Shown in pieces: positions 1-5,975 of a stretch of 10,112 nt of DNA. Position 1 is the first letter of the stretch. Every line of letters starts with the position of its first letter. This stretch comes from Acidobacteriaceae bacterium. Lineage in GTDB: Bacteria; Acidobacteriota; Terriglobia; Terriglobales; Acidobacteriaceae. The position numbers and the translations under genes are program-made. Location: the NCBI GenBank assembly GCA_031296355.1, contig JARLFX010000346.1, positions 1-10,112 of the forward strand, read 5' to 3'. Under the pieces are notes generated by a model. That model ran no database searches and was not told the origin of the DNA. It saw only the letters and a program-made list of their open reading frames with translations.

Positions 1-470
1 AGTCGCAGGAAAGGAAACGGTGCTTTCAGCGCCTTCAAATAGCTCGATCCGCCCATGGCCGAGCACGGGAACACCTTCACAATGTCTGCGCCTGCGTTCC
101 ATGCCGTAATTACTTCGGTCGGAGTCAGCGCGCCGGGGATCGAGACCTTGCCCATCTTCTTGGTCATCTCGATCACCTCAAGATGCGTGCTCGGGCTCAC
201 CACAAACTCCGCGCCCGCATCGATCGATGCCTTGCACTGCTCCGCCGTCGTAATCGTGCCCGAACCAAGCAGGATCTTGTCCCCGTACTCCTTCTTCAGG
301 TCGCTGATCAGTTCCATCGCGCCCGGAACGGTCGTCGTCACTTCCATCACCGTCACGCCGCCAGCCACCATGGCCGTTACCAGCTGCTTTGCTTCCTTTG
401 GCGAGGGCGCGCGCAGCACCGGAACCAACCCAAGATCACATACCCACTTCATTACTTCCTGCTTCGTCAT
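1..470 (-). CDS. eda: KDPG/KHG aldolase Eda, 3' end cut by window edge
   Basis: Class I aldolase that cleaves 2-keto-3-deoxy-6-phosphogluconate to pyruvate and glyceraldehyde 3-phosphate, the last step of hexuronate breakdown, in the cytoplasm. The frame is open from the ATG at 470 to the left edge (156 residues seen; the family is usually a little over 200). Visible hallmarks are the GGVTVMEVTTT strand with Glu43, the GSGT strand with Thr72, and the Schiff-base lysine Lys132 in IVKVFP followed by an SAMGG phosphate-binding turn. These align with E. coli Glu45, Thr73 and Lys133. An AGGAG ribosome site sits just before the start. It lies 42 bases downstream of kdgK copy 1 on the same strand, so kinase and aldolase are probably co-transcribed and catalyse consecutive steps. 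The C-terminus lies outside the window. A 2-keto-3-deoxy-6-phosphogalactonate aldolase is a possible alternative, but the KDG kinase next door favours KDPG. Confidence 0.93.
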   Translation of the reverse strand, partial: MTKQEVMKWVCDLGLVPVLRAPSPKEAKQLVTAMVAGGVTVMEVTTTVPGAMELISDLKKEYGDKILLGSGTITTAEQCKASIDAGAEFVVSPSTHLEVIEMTKKMGKVSIPGALTPTEVITAWNAGADIVKVFPCSAMGGSSYLKALKAPFPFLR

Positions 471-489
471 CTCTTCTCCTGTTTTTCTA

Positions 490-510
490 ATCCCTGATCC
501 CTAATCCCTG
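490..510 (-). repeat. three-unit heptamer repeat directly after a stop codon
   Basis: Three adjacent heptamers, read on the minus strand as CAGGGAT, TAGGGAT, CAGGGAT, begin two bases after the kdgK copy 1 stop codon and end before the ribosome site of eda. A partial fourth unit (TAGAAAA) follows. A matching three-unit array with the same YAGGGAN pattern and the same two-base offset follows the stop of the KduD gene at 5976 (see 5953-5973). Function unknown. Confidence 0.7.
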
Positions 511-512
511 TC

Positions 513-1610
513 TTAGCGGGCAATTCTCGCTGAACCGCCACCCATCACGCGCACCACTTCAGACTTGCTCGCCGTGCTGGTGTCGCCCGGTGTCGTCATC
601 GCCAGTGCGCCATGCGCCACGCCTGCCTTCAGCGCCCACTCCGGTGATTCCCCGCTCAGGAAGCCGTAGATCAGACCGGATGCGAACGAATCGCCTCCGC
701 CTACGCGATCCATGATCTCGATGTCCCGCTGCGGCACATGGTAGATCTTGTCCTCGTAGATCATGATGGCGCCCCACGCATTCTGCGTCGCCGTGTGCGC
801 CGTGCGCAGCGTGGTCGCAATGATCTTCAGATTCGGATACGCCTTCGCCACATCACGCAACATCTGCGCATACGCTTCCACCGGCAGCTCGTCGAAGTCC
901 TCGGTCACGCCCTGCATCTCGATACCCAGCGTCGCCGAAAAATCCTCCTCGTTACCAAACAGCACATCGATCTGCGACACCAGCGCGCGGTTTACCTCCT
1001 GCGCCTTCGCCTTGCCGCCAATCGCCTTCCAAAGCGACTCGCGATAGTTCAGGTCGTAGCTCACCACCACGCCATGCTTCTTCGCCGTCGCAATCGCGTC
1101 AGCGGTCACTGCCGGCGTCGTCTCAGACAGCGCTGCAAAGATGCCGCCCGTATGCAGCCAGCGCGTGCCGTACTCGCCAAAGATCAGGTCGAAGTCGAAG
1201 TCGCCCACCTTGGTGTGCCCGATCGCCGTATTGCCTCGGTCAGAGCAGCCCACCGCGGCGCGTACACCGTAGCCGCGCTCGGTAAAGTTCAATCCGTTGC
1301 GCACTGTGCGCCCAATGCCGTCATACTTCAGCCACTTGATCTGCGAAGTATCCACGCCGCCCTGCAGAATGAAATCCTCCACCAGCCGCCCAATCGGGTT
1401 ATCGGCAAACGCCGTCAGGATCGCCGTGCGCAGCCCGAATGCGCGACGCAGCCCACGCGACACGTTGTACTCGCCGCCGCCCTCCCAGGCCTGAAACGTG
1501 CGCGACGTATGGATGCGTCCCTCGCCCGGATCCAGCCGCAACATCACTTCACCCAGGCTCACGCAGTCCCAACGGCACGCTTCTGCAAGTTTCAATTGAA
1601 TCGGTTTCAT
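513..1610 (-). CDS. kdgK: 2-keto-3-deoxygluconate kinase, PfkB family (copy 1)
   Basis: ATP-dependent sugar kinase expected to phosphorylate 2-keto-3-deoxygluconate to KDPG in the cytoplasm. The 365-residue product shows the PfkB/ribokinase plan: SLGEVMLRLDP strand at 18-28, GGGEYNVSRGL at 44-54 (first signature, glycine-rich substrate lid), VSYDLNYRESLW at 183-194 (a motif typical of KDG kinases), FGNEEDF at 218-224, and DRVGGGDSFASG at 301-312 (second signature) with catalytic Asp307. It is longer than the roughly 310 residues of E. coli KdgK. The start at 1610 is supported by GGAG about six bases upstream. It sits 34 bases after iclR and 42 before eda, within one apparent operon. A paralogue with the same C-terminal GGGSARI ending is at 7739-8833. 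Substrate assignment rests on motifs and on the adjoining aldolase. Confidence 0.88.
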   Translation of the reverse strand: MKPIQLKLAEACRWDCVSLGEVMLRLDPGEGRIHTSRTFQAWEGGGEYNVSRGLRRAFGLRTAILTAFADNPIGRLVEDFILQGGVDTSQIKWLKYDGIGRTVRNGLNFTERGYGVRAAVGCSDRGNTAIGHTKVGDFDFDLIFGEYGTRWLHTGGIFAALSETTPAVTADAIATAKKHGVVVSYDLNYRESLWKAIGGKAKAQEVNRALVSQIDVLFGNEEDFSATLGIEMQGVTEDFDELPVEAYAQMLRDVAKAYPNLKIIATTLRTAHTATQNAWGAIMIYEDKIYHVPQRDIEIMDRVGGGDSFASGLIYGFLSGESPEWALKAGVAHGALAMTTPGDTSTASKSEVVRVMGGGSARIAR

Positions 1611-1628
1611 TCCATCTCCAGTTTGATA

Positions 1629-1641
1629 TTGAAAGTTTCAA
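1629..1641. promoter_or_regulatory. 13-base palindrome, candidate operator
   Basis: TTGAAA-G-TTTCAA is a perfect 6-1-6 inverted repeat in the 34-base gap between the iclR stop and the kdgK start. The GAAA-N-TTTC core resembles the operators known for KdgR, an IclR-family regulator of pectin and KDG genes in enterobacteria (GAAAC...GTTTC core). It could be a site for the adjacent IclR protein that adjusts kdgK-eda relative to the upstream genes. No clear copy was seen at the other promoters of the window, so this is a weak inference. Confidence 0.35.
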
Positions 1642-1644
1642 ATC

Positions 1645-2460
1645 CTAGCTTGCGATCTTGCGGTACCCCAGGTCCGCCGAAATGGCCTGCGCACACTCCA
1701 CCAGCAGCCCCGCAATATGCCGCACATTCTGCACCGTCATGCGAAACGTCGGGCCCGAGATACTGATCGCTCCCACCGGCAGTCCGGTGTTATCGAAGAT
1801 CGGCGTCCCAATGCAGCGCACGCCCTCTTCCGCCTCTTCGTCATCCACCGCATAGCCGCGCCGCCGGGTCTTCTCCAGGTCGCGCAGCAGGTCCTCTTCG
1901 GTCATCAGCGTCTTGCGCGTGAGTCGCACATAGCGAATGCGTTGCAGAATGTCCTGCGCCTCTTCCGGCTGCAGCACCGCCAGCATCGCTTTGCCCACCG
2001 CCGTGCAGAAGACTGGGTTGCTCGTGCCAATGCGCGAGGTCATACGCACGCTGCGCGTCGGCTCGATCTTGTCCAGGTAAACGATCAGCGCCTTCTCCAT
2101 AATGCAGAGATGCGCCGTCTCGCCCACCTCATTCACCAGCCGCCGCAGATACGGCTGCACCCGGTCCCGCAGATCAAACTGCCCTACCGCACGATTGCCC
2201 AGGTCATAGAGCTTCAACCCCAGCCGGTAGCTTCCCTCCGGCGTACGCTCCACCATGCGGTGGCGTTCCAGCACCATCAGAAAGCGGTGCACCGTGCTCT
2301 TATGCAGATGCAGAGCGTCCGTAATCTGCGCCAGCCCCATCGGCTTGCTGCTTTCGCCCAGCAGGTTCAGCACCGAAAACGCGCGGTCAATCGCCTGCAG
2401 CTTGTACGGCCCCGATTTCAACGCTGGCTTCACTGCGTTGGCTTTACTTACAATTTTCAT
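1645..2460 (-). CDS. IclR-family transcriptional regulator (KdgR-like role)
   Basis: DNA-binding regulator, likely controlling the uronate genes around it. From the start at 2460 the product has 271 residues: a basic N-terminal tail, a winged helix-turn-helix at about 20-85 (AIDRAFSVLNLL, then the recognition helix region HLHKSTVHRFL, then wing EGSYRLG), a linker helix, and the IclR effector domain from about 100 (VYLDKIEP, GTSNPVFCTAVGKAMLA, YAVDDEEAEEGVRCIGTPIF, GAISISGP). The length is usual for the family. The start at 2460 gives an ATGA overlap with the kduD stop, implying translational coupling; an ATG twelve bases earlier (2472) is possible but lies inside kduD. Its place inside a kduD-kdgK-eda operon suggests that KDG or a related keto-acid is the effector, as for KdgR of enterobacteria, but the ligand cannot be read from the sequence. 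Confidence 0.9.
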   Translation of the reverse strand: MKIVSKANAVKPALKSGPYKLQAIDRAFSVLNLLGESSKPMGLAQITDALHLHKSTVHRFLMVLERHRMVERTPEGSYRLGLKLYDLGNRAVGQFDLRDRVQPYLRRLVNEVGETAHLCIMEKALIVYLDKIEPTRSVRMTSRIGTSNPVFCTAVGKAMLAVLQPEEAQDILQRIRYVRLTRKTLMTEEDLLRDLEKTRRRGYAVDDEEAEEGVRCIGTPIFDNTGLPVGAISISGPTFRMTVQNVRHIAGLLVECAQAISADLGYRKIAS

Positions 2461-3221
2461 CGCCCCATCCATCCGCCGTCGACTGTCAACACTTCGCCGG
2501 TCACATAATCACTCGCCTTCGATGCCAGGTAAATCGCTGCTCCAGCCAGATCTTCCGGATTACCCCAGCGCTTCGCCGGAATGCGTTCCAGTATCTGCCG
2601 GTTGCGCTCCTCATCAGCCTGCAGTGCGCTGGTGTTGTCCGTGCGGAAGTAGCCGGGCGCAATGGCGTTTACTTGCACGCCCTTTGAAGCCCACTCGTTC
2701 GAAAGCGCCTTGGTTAGCTGCGTCAGCCCGCCCTTGGAAGCAGCGTAGGCCGGCACGCGAATGCCGCCCTGGAACGAAAGCAGCGATGCAATGTTGATGA
2801 TCTTGCCGCCGCCCCGTTCGATCATGCCGATGCCCGCCAGTTGGCTCAGCCGGAACACGCTCGTCAGGTTCACCTGCATCACGCGGTCCCACTCTTCCAT
2901 CGGAAACTCGTCGGAATCCGCACGGAAGATGATGCCCGCATTATTGAAAAGAATGTCGATTGGCGCCAATCCACTCGTCACGTCGTTGAAAAGCTCACGC
3001 GCCCCGGTCTCGCTGCTCAGGTCGGCGGAAAACGCCTTCGCCTTCCCACCCACATTCACAATCAGCGCCGTCGTGTCATCTGCCGGACGGCTGTTTCCGT
3101 GGCAGGCCACCTGCGCTCCGGCCTCGGCCAGCGCAATCGCTATCGCGGCTCCCAGTCCGCCTGTCGCGCCCGTCACCAGCGCGGTCTTACCGTCAAGTCG
3201 AAACAGATCCATAATCCCCAT
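2457..3221 (-). CDS. kduD: KduD-type SDR dehydrogenase (2-keto-3-deoxygluconate 5-dehydrogenase), copy 1
   Basis: NAD(P)-dependent short-chain dehydrogenase. KduD normally reduces 2,5-diketo-3-deoxygluconate to KDG in the breakdown of unsaturated uronates from pectin. The 254-residue protein has the Rossmann loop TGATGGLG (17-24), NNAG (93-96), catalytic Ser146 in NIASLLSFQGG, Tyr159 and Lys163 in YAASK, the NAIAPGY segment, and a C-terminal DYVTGEVLTVDGGWMGR much like E. coli KduD. The start at 3221 is chosen because AGGAG lies about six bases upstream and the SDR fold begins at once. The frame stays open to an ATG at 3314, but that extension reads as non-coding and overlaps a predicted promoter. 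It appears to be the first gene of the leftward operon and overlaps iclR by four bases. Gluconate 5-dehydrogenase activity is an alternative. Confidence 0.85.
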   Translation of the reverse strand: MGIMDLFRLDGKTALVTGATGGLGAAIAIALAEAGAQVACHGNSRPADDTTALIVNVGGKAKAFSADLSSETGARELFNDVTSGLAPIDILFNNAGIIFRADSDEFPMEEWDRVMQVNLTSVFRLSQLAGIGMIERGGGKIINIASLLSFQGGIRVPAYAASKGGLTQLTKALSNEWASKGVQVNAIAPGYFRTDNTSALQADEERNRQILERIPAKRWGNPEDLAGAAIYLASKASDYVTGEVLTVDGGWMGR

Positions 3222-3284
3222 GCCGTCTCCTCTGTCATTTCGCACTGCGGAATGCCGTCTTAGACAGCCCTTACACCGTAATGA

Positions 3285-3314
3285 ATTCTGCGCTTGCGAG
3301 GATACGAGGGTCAA
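3285..3314 (-). promoter_or_regulatory. predicted sigma-70-type promoter of the kduD-iclR-kdgK-eda operon
   Basis: On the minus strand TTGACC (3309-3314, five of six to the -35 consensus) is followed after 18 bases by CAGAAT (3285-3290, four of six to the -10). The predicted transcript start near 3278 leaves a leader of about 57 bases before the ATG at 3221. Prediction by eye only. Confidence 0.4.
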
Positions 3315-3322
3315 GAAGCGAA

Positions 3323-3356
3323 TCTCACAATGCGAGACATACTCACCGCTATGTGA
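3323..3356. promoter_or_regulatory. clustered inverted repeats, candidate operators upstream of kduD
   Basis: Two short inverted repeats lie side by side just upstream of the predicted -35 of the kduD operon: TCTC-N7-GAGA (3323-3337) and TCAC-N6-GTGA (3343-3356). They occupy the space between the leftward kduD operon and the rightward larE gene and could bind an activator of the former. Short arms make chance occurrence possible. Confidence 0.25.
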
Positions 3357-3441
3357 AATTCCAGCGTAACCCTTTTCCTGTCAAAATCCACCCCTCCGCC
3401 GCCTTGCCCCGCCTCGCCGCCCAGCGTAGCTTTAAAGAGTG

Positions 3442-4299
3442 ATGGAGCATACCCTTTCCCCGGAACTCATAGCGAAGCAAGCCGCCCTGGAAGCCGCCCT
3501 GCGCGCGCGCGGCTCCGTCATGGTCGCGTACTCCGGCGGCATCGATTCCGCTTATCTCGCCTTCGTCGCCCATCGCGTCCTCGGGCCGCAAATGCTTGCT
3601 GTCATTGCCGATAGCCCCTCCCTCGCCCGCACCCACTTGGCAGATGCCATCGCCTTCGCCGCCGAGCACGGCATCCCGCTCCACACCATCGCCACCGCCG
3701 AGCTCGCCAACCCGGACTACCAGCGCAACGATAGCCAGCGCTGCTTCCACTGCAAGGATGAGCTCTTCAGCCAGATGGAGCGCTACCGCAGCCACTCCGG
3801 TTTCCGCAGCATCGCCTACGGTCGTAACCTCGACGACGCAGGCGACTTCCGCCCCGGCCAGCGCGCCGCCGACCTGCACCACGCCGTCGCCCCCCTGGCA
3901 GACGCGCTCCTCACCAAGGCTGACATCCGCGCCCTCGCCCAGGCCGCCGGTCTGCGCATCTGGGATAAGCCCGCCTCCGCCTGCCTCTCTTCGCGCGTGG
4001 AATACGGCCGCGCCGTCACTCCCGAAGTCCTCGCCCAGGTCGAAGCCGCGGAAGAGCAGCTTCGTTCGCTCGGCTACCGCCAGTTCCGCGTCCGCTACCA
4101 CGGCGAACTCGCCCGCGTGGAGATCGCCCGCGAAGAACTTACCAACGCCCTCTCACTGGAAAGCCTTGACCGCATCACCGCCGCCCTCCGCGCCGTCGGC
4201 TTCCAATACGTCACGCTCGACACCGCCGGCTACCGCACCGGCTCCATGAACGAGACCCTCACCCACATCCTCCCCGCCACTAGCTCTGTAGATGTGTGA
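3442..4299 (+). CDS. larE: LarE, ATP-dependent sacrificial sulfur transferase of nickel-pincer cofactor synthesis
   Basis: Cytoplasmic PP-loop enzyme that adenylates the carboxylates of the LarB product (a pyridinium dicarboxylate mononucleotide) and inserts sulfur, giving the pincer ligand of lactate racemase and related enzymes. The 285-residue product has the PP-loop YSGGIDS (30-36), CFHCKDELF (101-109), the family motif YGRNLDDAGDFRPGQRA (126-142) and DKPASACLSSR (175-185). Cys181 of that motif matches the cysteine that gives up its sulfur in Lactiplantibacillus LarE (Cys176). The start at ATG 3442 is preferred; a GTG at 3439 in the same frame is possible, and no good ribosome site precedes either. 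The gene runs opposite to the uronate genes and is followed by larB. GC-rich and intact. Confidence 0.92.
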   Translation: MEHTLSPELIAKQAALEAALRARGSVMVAYSGGIDSAYLAFVAHRVLGPQMLAVIADSPSLARTHLADAIAFAAEHGIPLHTIATAELANPDYQRNDSQRCFHCKDELFSQMERYRSHSGFRSIAYGRNLDDAGDFRPGQRAADLHHAVAPLADALLTKADIRALAQAAGLRIWDKPASACLSSRVEYGRAVTPEVLAQVEAAEEQLRSLGYRQFRVRYHGELARVEIAREELTNALSLESLDRITAALRAVGFQYVTLDTAGYRTGSMNETLTHILPATSSVDV

Positions 4300-4344
4300 T
4301 GTCGTCGCGACACGACAACGTCCCTGTTTTTGTCTCTAAGGTAG

Positions 4345-4400
4345 GTGCGGGCTTTAGCCCGCACATTACGAGCCGCCACAGAGCAGGGCTTTAGCCCCTG
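4345..4400. repeat. pair of REP-like palindromes between larE and larB
   Basis: The larE-larB gap holds two hairpins sharing the core GGGCTTTAGCCC. The first is a perfect 9-base stem, GTGCGGGCT-TT-AGCCCGCAC (4345-4364). The second is CAGGGCT-TT-AGCCCCTG (4384-4400), a stem with one extra C. The cores are 37 bases apart in the same orientation. The layout resembles repetitive extragenic palindromes arranged as a pair, which RAYT-type transposases can spread. No poly-T follows, so simple termination is less likely. Confidence 0.6.
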
Positions 4401-4442
4401 AGGTAATCGTCCTGCTCGTCCGCAGCACATAGAATAAGAACA

Positions 4443-5201
4443 ATGGAACGCAACGCCCTCCTCTCGCTTCTTTCGCAGGTCCAGCAAGGCACGCTCACGC
4501 CCGCCGCCGCCTCAGAGCAGCTCGCCAGTCTGCCGTTTGAAGACGCAGGCTTCGCCAAGATCGACCATCACCGCTCCCTGCGCACCGGCCTGCCCGAAGT
4601 CATCTTCTCCTCCGGCAAAACACCCGAACAGGTCGCCGAAATCTTCGCCCGCCTCGCCGCCTCCGGTGTCGCCGTGCTCGCCACCCGCGCAGACGCCGCC
4701 ACCTTCGCCGCCGTACAGGCGCAAACACCCGCCGCACTCTTCAATGCCATCGCCCGCACCATCACGCTTGAAAGCCCCACCACCCCAAAGATCCAATCCG
4801 GCAACATCGCCGTCGTCTGCGCCGGCACCAGCGATATTCCCGTCGCGGAAGAAGCAACCGTCACCGCCGAACTCTTCGGCGCACACGTTGACCGCATTCA
4901 CGATGTCGGCGTCGCCGGCGTGCACCGCATCCTCGCCCAGCGCGAACGCCTCGCCGCCGCCCACGCCGTCATCTGCTGCGCCGGCATGGAAGGCGCCCTG
5001 CCCTCCGTCGTCGGCGGCCTCGTCGGCGTGCCCGTCATCGCCGTCCCCACCAGCGTCGGCTACGGAGCGTCCTTCGCCGGAGCCGCTGCCCTCCTCGGCA
5101 TGCTCAACTCCTGCTCCCCCAACGTCACCGTCGTCAACATCGACAACGGCTTCGGCGCCGCCTACGTCGCCACCATGATCGCTAGAGCCAGCAATAGATA
5201 A
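4443..5201 (+). CDS. larB: LarB, nicotinic acid adenine dinucleotide carboxylase/hydrolase of nickel-pincer cofactor synthesis
   Basis: First enzyme of nickel-pincer cofactor synthesis: it carboxylates the pyridinium ring of nicotinic acid adenine dinucleotide and cleaves off AMP, giving the substrate of LarE. The 252-residue protein has an N-terminal family region with [21 protein letters not shown] (about 40-60) and a PurE-like domain with [15 protein letters not shown], the [11 protein letters not shown] segment, [31 protein letters not shown] strands split over the following 40 residues, and [12 protein letters not shown] at the end. Length fits the family. It lies 143 bases after larE on the same strand, across the REP-like repeats, so co-transcription is uncertain. 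It ends three bases from the stop of the convergent gene at 5205. larC (nickel insertase) and larA are not in the window. Confidence 0.92.
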   Translation: MERNALLSLLSQVQQGTLTPAAASEQLASLPFEDAGFAKIDHHRSLRTGLPEVIFSSGKTPEQVAEIFARLAASGVAVLATRADAATFAAVQAQTPAALFNAIARTITLESPTTPKIQSGNIAVVCAGTSDIPVAEEATVTAELFGAHVDRIHDVGVAGVHRILAQRERLAAAHAVICCAGMEGALPSVVGGLVGVPVIAVPTSVGYGASFAGAAALLGMLNSCSPNVTVVNIDNGFGAAYVATMIARASNR

Positions 5202-5204
5202 ATT

Positions 5205-5561
5205 TCATTTCGCTGCAGGCCGTTCCGGTATTGATACCTTAATGAGGCCGGGGACTCTCGAGCGAAATCCCTTCATCCACCGCACAAATTGAGCCTTGGG
5301 TTCTTTCTCAGACGGGTTTGGGTCCATAAATCTGAGATGGATTGATTCTTGCCCCGTGTCTTGCCAGTATTCGTAGAACGTAATGTTATCGAGCCCTATC
5401 CTATCTAAAAGAAGAGGCGAGACTCGAATAACCTTCAGCTCTTCAAGCTCCCGATCCAATACTTTGGTATAAACTACTGAGTGCGTGACATTTACCTTTA
5501 CTTTGGCCGCAATTTCCTGATCTGTTACGTTAGGATTTTGATCTTCCATCTTCGCAACCAT
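5205..5561 (-). CDS. hypothetical protein, probably the C-terminal part of a gene split by a nonsense codon
   Basis: Product of 118 residues with no family I recognise; hydrophilic, with charged helical stretches (TKVLDRELEELKVIRVSP) and an aromatic segment ITFYEYWQDTG near the middle, and no membrane span. The frame continues upstream of the ATG without a stop through 31 sensible-looking codons (including SEIIQYSLAGISDEDFSQ) up to a TAA at 5655-5657. Beyond that TAA the very same frame is the signal-peptide ORF at 5655-5861. The simplest reading is that this is the distal part of one exported protein of about 218 residues. If translated on its own, the start would be 5561 or the ATG at 5549, both with weak ribosome sites. 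Base composition is clearly lower in GC than the flanking genes. Its stop is three bases from that of larB (convergent). Confidence 0.5.
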   Translation of the reverse strand: MVAKMEDQNPNVTDQEIAAKVKVNVTHSVVYTKVLDRELEELKVIRVSPLLLDRIGLDNITFYEYWQDTGQESIHLRFMDPNPSEKEPKAQFVRWMKGFRSRVPGLIKVSIPERPAAK

Positions 5562-5654
5562 CTGTGAAAAATCTTCGTCACTTATGCCAGCAAGTGAATA
5601 TTGAATGATTTCGGAACCTGTGCCTCGGTTCTGCCAAGAAAAATAGCTAATTAC

Positions 5655-5861
5655 TTAGATTTGCGTGTGCGAATCACCAAACCGAAGTATTAGATTCCTG
5701 AAATGCTCTCCCGAAAAATCACATGGAAATAGGATATTGAGGACCCGTGCTTCCCTTTCGGGGTCGTGCCACAGTAATTTATCAGCGGCTCGGACAGTTG
5801 CCGTAGTCGTTGTAAGCATGCAAAGAAGGACTGCCAATCCTGTAATTTTTCTATATCTCAT
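5655..5861 (-). CDS. short hypothetical protein with signal peptide, likely the N-terminal part of a broken gene
   Basis: Sixty-eight residues from the ATG at 5861, chosen because GGGGA precedes it by about six bases and the product then starts directly with a classical Sec signal peptide: basic MRYRK, hydrophobic core ITGLAVLLCMLTT, and a V-R-A / A cleavage site near residue 25. An ATG 54 bases earlier (5915) would put an unneeded extension before the signal. The mature part (ADKLLWHDP onward, ending DSHTQI) is only about 43 residues and stops at a TAA (5655-5657). After this the same frame stays open to 5205. This supports a single exported protein interrupted by one nonsense codon, for example CAA changed to TAA. 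No function can be assigned. GC is 22 of 60 in 5641-5700, against 43 of 60 in a larB stretch (4621-4680). Confidence 0.5.
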   Translation of the reverse strand: MRYRKITGLAVLLCMLTTTTATVRAADKLLWHDPEREARVLNILFPCDFSGEHFRNLILRFGDSHTQI

Positions 5862-5917
5862 AGATATCCCCGTTATAGACGTGGAAAGAATCTCACCCAG
5901 CCCCTTCGAACACAAAC

Positions 5918-5946
5918 AAAAAAAGGCAGCCGCTTTCGCGACTGCC
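5918..5946 (-). terminator. Rho-independent terminator of the KduD gene at 5976
   Basis: On the minus strand a nine-pair stem GGCAGTCGC / GCGGCTGCC (one G-T pair) with GAAA loop is followed by seven T. It lies 30 bases after the stop codon of the gene at 5976. The stem is identical to that of the terminator at 6829-6860. Confidence 0.88.
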
Positions 5947-5952
5947 CTTCTG

Positions 5953-5973
5953 TTCCCTATTCCCTGCTCCCTG
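5953..5973 (-). repeat. second three-unit heptamer repeat directly after a stop codon
   Basis: Minus-strand units CAGGGAG, CAGGGAA, TAGGGAA start two bases after the stop of the KduD gene and run up to its terminator, with a partial fourth unit CAGAAGG. Pattern and offset match the array after kdgK copy 1 at 490-510. Confidence 0.65.
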
Positions 5974-5975
5974 CA

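Noticed and set aside
490..510. Heptamer array as a CRISPR or telomere-like repeat
   Set aside because: Only three seven-base units without spacers; no cas genes; the position right after a stop codon is the only notable trait.
738..1766. Long plus-strand open frame (342 codons) opposite kdgK and iclR
   Set aside because: Shadow frame: arginine-, histidine- and glutamine-rich, no recognisable domain, and it lies antisense to two clear genes.
2461..2472. Earlier ATG for the IclR gene
   Set aside because: Would add four residues inside kduD; the ATGA overlap at 2457-2460 is the more usual coupled start. Cannot be excluded.
3222..3314. Upstream extension of the first kduD to an ATG at 3314
   Set aside because: The added residues are Arg/Cys/Ser-rich, do not occur in KduD proteins, overlap a predicted promoter, and the ATG at 3221 has a good ribosome site.
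3349..4101. 250-codon minus-strand open frame opposite larE
   Set aside because: Glycine/alanine/glutamate-biased translation typical of the antisense of GC-rich coding DNA; larE on the other strand has all family motifs.
3596..4249. Plus-strand frame rich in Ser, Pro and Thr overlapping larE (a similar one at 4537-5178 overlaps larB)
   Set aside because: Low-complexity out-of-frame reading of GC-rich genes; no independent start signal.
4300..4331. Possible larE terminator: six-pair stem TGTCGT / ACGACA followed by TTTTT
   Set aside because: Stem is short and the T run begins some ten bases after it, so it does not meet the usual intrinsic terminator layout.
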